This document shows positions 33,442 to 39,392 of a stretch of DNA of 39,392 nucleotides, in pieces. Position numbers and translations under genes: made by a program. A model generated the notes under the pieces. The model made no database searches. It saw nothing but the letters and a program-made list of their open reading frames with translations, and was not told the DNA's origin. This DNA comes from Abyssibacter sp. (lineage in GTDB: Bacteria; Pseudomonadota; Gammaproteobacteria; Nevskiales; OUC007): contig JAGLCS010000156.1 of assembly GCA_023146115.1 (NCBI GenBank), positions 1 to 39,392 on the forward strand. Reading direction: 5' to 3'. Numbering within the stretch: position 1 is the stretch's first letter; each line of letters starts with the position of its first letter.

Positions 33442-33469
33442 GGCGGTGGGAATAGATCGGTGTTTTCCT
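33442..33469 (+). repeat. 28-bp dispersed intergenic repeat, copy 2
   Basis: This copy, with core GAATAGATCGGTGTTTT, matches copy 1 (8,753-8,780) at 23 of 28 bases. It lies between convergent fur and recN, next to the hairpin GCCTG-TTTT-CAGGC at 33,420-33,433, itself repeated at 4,284-4,297. Confidence 0.45.
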
Positions 33470-33490
33470 GGTGGCCTGCGCGCCCGATGG

Positions 33491-35173
33491 TCAGGCGTTT
33501 TCCACCAGTCCCAGCATTTCTCGGGCGTGCGCCCGCGTGCGGTCGGTGACCTCGACGCCGCCCAACATCCGAGCGATTTCTTCGGTTCGGCGCTGGTCAC
33601 CCAGCAATTCGACCTGGGTGCGAGTGTTGTTCGCGCTGGACTGTTTGCTGACATGAAACTGCTGGTTGCCTTGTGCGGCGACCTGCGGCAGGTGGGTCAC
33701 GCATAACACTTGGCGATCGCTTGCCAGTTCGTGCAGACGGCGCCCGACGATCTCGGCGACGGCTCCGCCAATCCCTGCATCGACTTCATCGAAGATCATC
33801 GTCGGCGCGGCATCGTCTCCGAGGACGACGAGTTGGATCGCCAGCGCCAGACGAGAGAGCTCCCCGCCGGATGCGACTTTGGCGATCGGGCGCGCGGGTT
33901 GCCCGGGGTTCGCCGCTATCAATAACGCGACACGGTCGCAGCCGTGCGGACTGAACGTCTGCTCGGCCTGTTGCAGGCCGACAGTGATTTCGGCATCCGG
34001 CATGCCTAGCGTTTGCACGATCTTGGTGATGGCTTGCTGCATGCCGTCCGCGGCCTCGGCGCGCGCTTGGGTGAGCGCCTGCGCGGCTTCGGTATACGCG
34101 CGCTCCGCTGTGGCGATTTGCTCGCGGAGTTCCGTTTCCTGGTCGCCGGCATGGCTGGCTGACTGCAGGCGGGCGCTGAGCGCGTCAATCTGCTCGGCAA
34201 GCGCCTGAGGCTTGCAATCATGTTTACGGGCGAGTCGATGCAGCTCGGTGAGGCGTTCATCGACGGTTTGCAAACGTTCGGGGTCCAGCTCCATCCGCTC
34301 CAGTGCACGCGCCACCATTCGAGCGGCGTCGTCCAGTTGGATGGTGGCCGATTCCACCAATTCGCGTGCTTCGGCTAGCGACGCGTCCAGGGTCTCCAGC
34401 TCGGCGAGCAGGTCGCGAGCCTTGCCGCTGCGTTCCGCGGCTGCACCGTCCTCTGCCTCGGCCAGCAGGGTGAGTACCGTACCGGCGTCCTGAATGAGCT
34501 GCTCTGCATTTGCCAGCCGACGCTGTTCTTGATCGAGCTGTTCAAACTCGCCGGGCTCCGGACGGGCGGATTCCAGCTCCTGAAGCTGAAACGTCAGCAG
34601 CTCGATCTCGGCGGCGCTGGGTTTGTCGGCCTGCTGCAACTCGGCGAGCGCCTGGTGCAGTTTGCGCACGGCTTGGGCCTGCTCGCGCACCGCCGCGCAG
34701 GCGTCACGATGGCGGCCATAGGCATCCAGCAAGACGCGCTGCTTGGCGCTGTCCAGCAGGCGTTGGCTGTCGTGCTGGCCGTGGATGTCCACCAGCCGCG
34801 CGCCAAGCTCGCGCAGGCTGCCGATATTGGTGGGTGAGCCATTGATAAAGGCGCGCGAGCCGCCATCGGCCATGACCACGCGGCGAATCAGGCAGCAGCC
34901 GGGGTCGTCAGGATCATCCAGCGCTTGTTCTGCCAGCCAGTGGCCGGCGGGCGAATCGCCAGGCACGCGAAACTCGGCGTCGACCTGCGCACGGGGTTGG
35001 CCAACGCGGACGGCGTCGGAATCTGCACGTTGACCCAGAGCGAGGCCGATGGCGTCGATCAGAATGGATTTTCCCGCCCCGGTTTCGCCGGTGAGGACGT
35101 TAAATCCGGGGCCGAACTCCATGTTGAGGTCGGTGATGACGGCCAGGTTCTGTATGGACAGCTGCCGTAACAT
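33491..35173 (-). CDS. recN: DNA repair protein RecN
   Basis: This 560-residue SMC-like ATPase acts in double-strand break repair. Walker A GETGAGKS is at residues 29-36, after 'LSIQNLAVITDLNMEFGPG'. A long coiled coil (about 150-360) follows, and the C-terminal lobe has 'VASGGELSRLALAIQLV' (signature) and 'TMIFDEVDAGIGG' (Walker B). The ATG at 35,173 overlaps the nadK stop (TGATG), so the two are co-transcribed. recN is usually SOS-induced in this class, but no LexA box is visible before nadK or recN here. Confidence 0.96.
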   Translation of the reverse strand: MLRQLSIQNLAVITDLNMEFGPGFNVLTGETGAGKSILIDAIGLALGQRADSDAVRVGQPRAQVDAEFRVPGDSPAGHWLAEQALDDPDDPGCCLIRRVVMADGGSRAFINGSPTNIGSLRELGARLVDIHGQHDSQRLLDSAKQRVLLDAYGRHRDACAAVREQAQAVRKLHQALAELQQADKPSAAEIELLTFQLQELESARPEPGEFEQLDQEQRRLANAEQLIQDAGTVLTLLAEAEDGAAAERSGKARDLLAELETLDASLAEARELVESATIQLDDAARMVARALERMELDPERLQTVDERLTELHRLARKHDCKPQALAEQIDALSARLQSASHAGDQETELREQIATAERAYTEAAQALTQARAEAADGMQQAITKIVQTLGMPDAEITVGLQQAEQTFSPHGCDRVALLIAANPGQPARPIAKVASGGELSRLALAIQLVVLGDDAAPTMIFDEVDAGIGGAVAEIVGRRLHELASDRQVLCVTHLPQVAAQGNQQFHVSKQSSANNTRTQVELLGDQRRTEEIARMLGGVEVTDRTRAHAREMLGLVENA

Positions 35174-36039
35174 CAGCTTTGACCGCGGCCCCAATGCAGT
35201 TTGGTGCGCAGGATATGAAAGTAGTCATAGCCCGGCGGGTGGATCAGTGTCATGCGTTTGTCTGACGCGCGAATGCGGATGCGGTCACCGCCCGCCAGCG
35301 GGTGACTGACCTGGCCATCCCAGGTCACCAGCGCTTCGGTGTTATGCCCGTGCACCACGACTTCCAGTTCGCTATTGGCGCTGATGACCAGCGGTCGATC
35401 GGACAGCGTGTGTGGGCAGATCGGCACCAGCGTTAGCGCGTCGATGCCGGTGTGGACGATCGGGCCACCGCTGGACAGCGCGTAAGCGGTTGAGCCGGTC
35501 GGTGTGGAGATCACAATCCCATCGGCCCGATGGCGATTGACGAACTCCCCGTTGATGCGGGTATCGAATTCCAGCAGGCGGTTGAATGCGCGGTTGCGGA
35601 CGACCACGTCGTTAAGCGCCAGGAAAGAAGCGATCGGCTCACCTTGGACATCCGGTTGCGCCTCGATCATCAGGCGATCTTCACGGATGCCCTGACCATC
35701 CAGAATCTCGTCCAGGCGGGCGCTCATATCGTCGGGCGAAACATCCACCATGAAACCCAGGCGCCCGCGATTCACGCCGACGATGGGCACATCATGCGGT
35801 GCCATGTAGCGGCCGGCGTCGAGCAAGGTGCCGTCGCCGCCCACGACAATGCAAAGATCGCATTGGCCGCCGAGCTCGGCCCGGGCGACGGCTTCTGCGC
35901 CCGAGACCTGGGCCGCGACCGCGTCCGGAATGACCGTGAGACCACGTTCGGCGAGGTAGCGGACCAGCCGTTCTACGGTCGTCAGGACCGCGGCGTCCGA
36001 GGGCTTGGCGATCACGCCGATGCGCTGGAAGCCGGTCAC
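35173..36039 (-). CDS. nadK: NAD kinase
   Basis: The 288-residue enzyme phosphorylates NAD to NADP. 'FQRIGVIAKPSDAAVLTTVE' is the family N-terminus. 'VVGGDGTLLDAGR' is the GGDGT catalytic motif near residue 70, followed by 'GVNRGRLGFMVDV' and the C-terminal 'PTGSTAYALSSGGPIV' block. The GTG start at 36,039 is supported by AAGGA seven bases upstream; the longer frame to 36,132 would run across the hrcA promoter region. It is divergent from hrcA. Confidence 0.95.
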   Translation of the reverse strand: MTGFQRIGVIAKPSDAAVLTTVERLVRYLAERGLTVIPDAVAAQVSGAEAVARAELGGQCDLCIVVGGDGTLLDAGRYMAPHDVPIVGVNRGRLGFMVDVSPDDMSARLDEILDGQGIREDRLMIEAQPDVQGEPIASFLALNDVVVRNRAFNRLLEFDTRINGEFVNRHRADGIVISTPTGSTAYALSSGGPIVHTGIDALTLVPICPHTLSDRPLVISANSELEVVVHGHNTEALVTWDGQVSHPLAGGDRIRIRASDKRMTLIHPPGYDYFHILRTKLHWGRGQS

Positions 36040-36142
36040 GCAATTTCCTTGCGTTGACAGCGCCAGGCGCGCGTGGCTTTCTGTATTTCCACCATAAGAA
36101 TTCTGAATCCCCGTGGCCCCGGAGTCTCGCATCGAAATCGGA

Positions 36143-37171
36143 ATGCCGTCACTGGATGCCCGTCAGGCGACCCTTCTGAAAACGCTCGTGGAGCAGTTTA
36201 TCGCGGAAGGGCGTCCGGTCGGGTCATCCCGGTTGCTGGCCTGCAGCGGACTGTCGGTCAGCTCCGCGACGGTGCGCAGCATCATGGTCGACTTGGCCGA
36301 GCGTGGCTATGTCTCGGCGCCGCATACGTCGTCGGGGCGCATACCCACCCCGCTGGGCTATCGATTTTTCGTCGACTCGTTGCTGGAGCCGGAGCGTCTG
36401 GCGCGGCAAACGGCTGCTGAGCTTCATGAGAAGTTGCGCGATTCGTCGGGCGGCCGCGATGGCTTGACCAACGACACGTCCGCGCTGCTGGCCGATCTGA
36501 CCCGGATGGCCGGTGTCGTGTCGGTTCCACGCAGCGATTTGCGCACATTGCGGCAAATCGAGTTTCTACCGCTGTCGGATTGTCGCGTCCTGGTGGTTCT
36601 GGTGGTCGATCGGGAAGAGGTCCAGAACCGGGTCGTGCAACTGTCCAAGAATTATTCGCGTGAATCGCTGGAGCGGGCTGCTGCGTTCATCAATCGGCAT
36701 GCGGCGGGTCGATATTTGTTCGAAGTCGGCGAGGTCTTGCGCCGTCAGGTGCAGGAAGCCGAAGCTGCCGTCGGCGAAGAGCTTGCGGTTCTGATGCAGC
36801 AGGCGGTGAGTGAATCCGCTGATGCCGATCACGCCGGCCTGGTGATTGCCGGCGAACCCAATTTGCTGGCCTTTGCCGAGATCGGCAGTCGCGAGCGCCT
36901 GGTCGCTTTGTTGCGGGCGCTGGACCGAAAGCGCGAGATCGCCGGCTTGTTCCGACGCTGCCTGGACGCCGATGGTGTGCAGATCTTCATCGGCAACGAG
37001 TCGGGCGTGACGGTGCTGGACGAATGCAGTGTGGTGACCGCGCCGTACCGGGTCGATGGCGAGGTGGCCGGCGTGTTGGGCGTGATCGGGCCGACCCGGA
37101 TGGCCTACCAGCGCATCGTGCCGCTGGTGGATCTCACCGCGAGAATGTTCGGGGTTGGCTTGAAAAGCTGA
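36143..37171 (+). CDS. hrcA: Heat-inducible transcription repressor HrcA
   Basis: The product of 342 residues represses heat-shock genes by binding CIRCE sites and depends on GroEL for activity. 'ARQATLLKTLVEQFIAEGRP' then 'VGSSRLL' and 'VSSATVRSIMVDLAERGYV' form the N-terminal winged helix, followed by 'PHTSSGRIPTPLGYRFFVD', a strictly conserved block. The C-terminal regulatory domain ends 'LGVIGPTRMAYQRIVPLVD'. A GTG at 36,113 is an alternative start ten codons upstream. No CIRCE element is visible in this window, so its target (often groESL) lies elsewhere. Confidence 0.95.
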   Translation: MPSLDARQATLLKTLVEQFIAEGRPVGSSRLLACSGLSVSSATVRSIMVDLAERGYVSAPHTSSGRIPTPLGYRFFVDSLLEPERLARQTAAELHEKLRDSSGGRDGLTNDTSALLADLTRMAGVVSVPRSDLRTLRQIEFLPLSDCRVLVVLVVDREEVQNRVVQLSKNYSRESLERAAAFINRHAAGRYLFEVGEVLRRQVQEAEAAVGEELAVLMQQAVSESADADHAGLVIAGEPNLLAFAEIGSRERLVALLRALDRKREIAGLFRRCLDADGVQIFIGNESGVTVLDECSVVTAPYRVDGEVAGVLGVIGPTRMAYQRIVPLVDLTARMFGVGLKS

Positions 37172-37243
37172 CGGCTGCCCCCACCAAGCGAGCCGTGCGA
37201 CAAGTTCGTCGCCTTTCATCGACTTTCGAACACGGATCGCAGC

Positions 37244-37822
37244 ATGAGCCCAGAAGACGCGAAGCCAGAGGACGCAACGGCCGAGGCCGCCGTCCCGCAG
37301 GCCGATACCCCCGAGCAAGAACAGGCAGCACCTGCCGACGAACAGCCAACGCAGGCGGCCCTGGATGCGGCCGAAGCCAAGGCCAAAGAGCACTGGGAGG
37401 CCTATCTGCGCGCCAGTGCCGAACTGGAAAACGTGCGTCGCCGCGCCGAGCGCGATGTCGCGAACGCACACAAGTTCGGTCTGGAAAAGTTCGCCAGCGA
37501 GCTGCTGGGTGTCCGCGATTCGCTGGAACTGGGCTTGCAGTCTGCGCAGGCCGAGAACGCCAGCGTCGAGACCGTGCGTGAGGGCATGCAGCTAACGCTG
37601 AAGCAGCTCGCCAGCGTCATGGACAAGTTTGGCATCGCGCCGGTGGACCCGACCGGCCTGCCGTTCGACCCGGAAAAGCACGAGGCGGTCGCGATGGTGG
37701 AGTCCGAAGCCGACCCGAATACGGTGGTGGCGGTGATGCAGCGCGGGTATGTGCTCAATGAGCGCCTGTTGCGGGCCGCAATGGTCACGGTCGCCAAGCC
37801 ACCGGCGGCGAGCGCGAACTGA
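37244..37822 (+). CDS. grpE: Nucleotide exchange factor GrpE
   Basis: The 192-residue co-chaperone releases ADP from DnaK. An acidic, disordered N-terminus (1-45, rich in Glu/Ala/Pro) leads into the long dimer helix ('YLRASAELENVRRRAERDVA'), then the beta-domain with 'FDPEKHEAVAMVES' and 'VVAVMQRGYVLNERLLRAAM', where the conserved contacts to DnaK lie. It follows hrcA by 72 bases and precedes dnaK by 125. Confidence 0.96.
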   Translation: MSPEDAKPEDATAEAAVPQADTPEQEQAAPADEQPTQAALDAAEAKAKEHWEAYLRASAELENVRRRAERDVANAHKFGLEKFASELLGVRDSLELGLQSAQAENASVETVREGMQLTLKQLASVMDKFGIAPVDPTGLPFDPEKHEAVAMVESEADPNTVVAVMQRGYVLNERLLRAAMVTVAKPPAASAN

Positions 37823-37836
37823 GTGACGGGTTCGGC

Positions 37837-37864
37837 CTTGATTCCCACGGGCCGACCCCAATTT
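37837..37864 (+). promoter_or_regulatory. Sigma-32-type heat-shock promoter before dnaK
   Basis: CTTGAT (37,837-37,842), 13 bases, then CCCCAATTT (37,856-37,864) closely match the sigma-32 pattern CTTGAA-N13/14-CCCCATnT. It lies about 80 bases before the dnaK ATG. Confidence 0.7.
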
Positions 37865-37947
37865 ACCCGGTAGTCGCGGCACGATTAAACGCGAAATAAC
37901 TGATTTTTCTTACAGATTACTGAATAAGACGATTTCTGGAGCACACC

Positions 37948-39392
37948 ATGGGCAAGATCATTGGTATCGACCTCGGCACCACAAACTCCTGCTTGGCCTT
38001 GTTGGAAGGCAGCAGCGCCAAGGTCATCGAAAACGCCGAAGGCGAACGCACCACGCCGTCCGTGGTGGCGTACACAGATGACGACCAGACGCTGGTAGGC
38101 CGGCCGGCCAAGCGTCAGGCTGTCACCAACCCCAGCAACACGCTGTACGCGATCAAGCGCCTGATCGGCCGCCGTTTCAAGGACGATGTGGTCCAGAAGG
38201 ACATCAAGATGGTGCCCTACAAGATCGCGTCTGCCGACAACGGCGATGCCTGGGTCGAGGTCAAGGGCAAGAAGCTTTCGCCGCAGGAAGTCTCCGCGAC
38301 GATTCTGCGCAAGATGAAGAAGGACGCCGAAGACTATCTGGGCGAGCCCGTCACCGAAGCCGTGATCACGGTGCCGGCCTACTTCAATGATTCGCAGCGC
38401 CAGGCGACCAAGGACGCGGGCAAGATCGCGGGTCTGGAAGTCAAGCGCATCATCAACGAGCCGACCGCCGCCGCGCTGGCCTACGGCCTGGACAAGAGCC
38501 AGGGCGACAAGAAGATCGCGGTTTACGACCTTGGCGGCGGCACCTTCGACGTGTCGATCATCGAGATCGCCGATGTCGATGGCGACAAGCAGTTCGAAGT
38601 GCTGGCGACGAACGGTGACACGTTCCTGGGCGGTGAAGATTTCGACATGCGCGTCATCGAGTACATCGCCGCTGAGTTCAAGAAGGATCAGGGCGTGGAC
38701 CTGTCCGGCGATCCGCTGGCCATGCAGCGCCTGAAGGAAGCCGGCGAGAAGGCCAAGATCGAGCTGTCTTCCACGCAACAAACCGAGATCAACCTGCCGT
38801 ACATCACCGCCGACGCTTCCGGTCCCAAGCATCTGAACCTGAAGCTGTCGCGCGCCAAGCTCGAGTCGCTGGTCGACGATCTGGTCGAGCGCACCATCGA
38901 TCCCTGCAAGGTCGCGCTGAAGGACGCCGGCGTGTCGGCGGGTGAAATCGACGAGGTCATCCTGGTTGGCGGTCAGACCCGCATGCCCAAGGTGCAGGAC
39001 GCCGTGAAGGCCTTCTTCGGCCGCGAGCCGCGCCGCGATGTGAACCCGGACGAAGCCGTGGCCATGGGCGCCGCGATCCAGGCCGCCGTGTTGGCTGGTG
39101 ACGTCAAGGACGTGCTGTTGCTCGACGTGACCCCGCTGTCGCTGGGTATCGAGACGATGGGCGGTCGCATGACCAAGCTGATCGACAAGAACACCACGAT
39201 CCCGACCCGCAAGGCCGAGACCTTCACCACCGCCGAGGACAATCAGGGCGCGGTGACCGTGCATGTGCTGCAGGGTGAGCGTGAAGTGGCCGGCGCCAAC
39301 AAGTCGCTGGGCAAGTTTGACCTGTCGGACATCCCGCCGGCTCCGCGCGGTGTGCCGCAGATCGAGGTGACCTTCGACATCGACGCCAACGG
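37948..39392 (+). CDS. dnaK: Chaperone DnaK (Hsp70), N-terminal part
   Basis: The first 481 residues are present and the gene runs off the window. '[19 protein letters not shown]' is the ATPase start, '[17 protein letters not shown]' the phosphate-2 signature, '[14 protein letters not shown]' the third Hsp70 signature, and '[19 protein letters not shown]' opens the substrate-binding domain. GGAG lies eight bases before the ATG. A sigma-32-type promoter in the preceding gap suggests heat-shock control separate from hrcA-grpE read-through. dnaJ is expected next, beyond the edge. Confidence 0.98.
   Translation, partial: MGKIIGIDLGTTNSCLALLEGSSAKVIENAEGERTTPSVVAYTDDDQTLVGRPAKRQAVTNPSNTLYAIKRLIGRRFKDDVVQKDIKMVPYKIASADNGDAWVEVKGKKLSPQEVSATILRKMKKDAEDYLGEPVTEAVITVPAYFNDSQRQATKDAGKIAGLEVKRIINEPTAAALAYGLDKSQGDKKIAVYDLGGGTFDVSIIEIADVDGDKQFEVLATNGDTFLGGEDFDMRVIEYIAAEFKKDQGVDLSGDPLAMQRLKEAGEKAKIELSSTQQTEINLPYITADASGPKHLNLKLSRAKLESLVDDLVERTIDPCKVALKDAGVSAGEIDEVILVGGQTRMPKVQDAVKAFFGREPRRDVNPDEAVAMGAAIQAAVLAGDVKDVLLLDVTPLSLGIETMGGRMTKLIDKNTTIPTRKAETFTTAEDNQGAVTVHVLQGEREVAGANKSLGKFDLSDIPPAPRGVPQIEVTFDIDAN

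Noticed and set aside
35140-36142. LexA box expected for recN
   Set aside because: CTGTATGGACAG near 35,153 has only four bases between its half sites; no CTGT-N8-ACAG is present upstream of nadK or recN.
36113-37947. CIRCE (HrcA operator) sought around hrcA, grpE and dnaK
   Set aside because: No TTAGCACTC-N9-GAGTGCTAA-like dyad was found.
37885-39264. Long open frame (459 codons) on the minus strand opposite dnaK
   Set aside because: Antisense open frames of this kind are a known by-product of dnaK codon bias in GC-rich genomes; the product is low in complexity and dnaK itself is certain.

Overview
The window is a GC-rich chromosome segment of a gammaproteobacterium. The order bamE-fur-recN-nadK-hrcA-grpE-dnaK, a tmRNA with tag ANDDNYALAA, mnmC, and a Fur with a single cysteine in its metal region all fit the Xanthomonadales / Nevskiales / Salinisphaerales side of the class. 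The exact genus cannot be read from the sequence.

Region 1 (1-13,089) looks like resident chromosome. It starts with the end of a receiver-domain protein, then an overlapping cheR-like / stand-alone cheB-like / receiver-PAS-GGDEF cassette. Next come a LexA-boxed gene for a small exported protein, a MAPEG membrane protein, a membrane Ser/Thr kinase with TPR repeats, an AidB-type acyl-CoA dehydrogenase, the tRNA-modification enzyme MnmC, a Bcr/CflA exporter and a lipoprotein hydrolase.

Region 2 (about 13,100-22,500) is a foreign defence island read leftwards: hsdM-hsdS-hsdR followed by a DUF262-DUF1524 (GmrSD-like, type IV) nuclease. It is bounded by a RhuM gene scrap on the left and an IS3-family transposase scrap on the right. 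Region 3 (22,530-29,796) is a compact 7.3-kb integrative element inserted at the 3' end of ssrA. It has a partly decayed direct repeat of the tmRNA 3' end at its far side, 12-bp arm-type repeats at both ends, a P4-type integrase broken by a nonsense codon and two frameshifts, an AlpA regulator, a Toprim-DUF927 primase/helicase, a ribbon-helix-helix regulator with a clear promoter, and two unrecognised cargo genes. Two clusters of GGGAACA iterons, one with an AT-rich stretch, flank its genes and resemble the bipartite ori/crr layout of satellite P4. Regions 2 and 3 probably entered the same ssrA site one after the other.

Region 4 (29,796-39,392) is core chromosome: ssrA, smpB, an SNF-family transporter overlapping rnfH, bamE divergent from fur, recN overlapping nadK, and the hrcA-grpE-dnaK heat-shock cluster with a sigma-32-like promoter in front of dnaK, which runs off the window.
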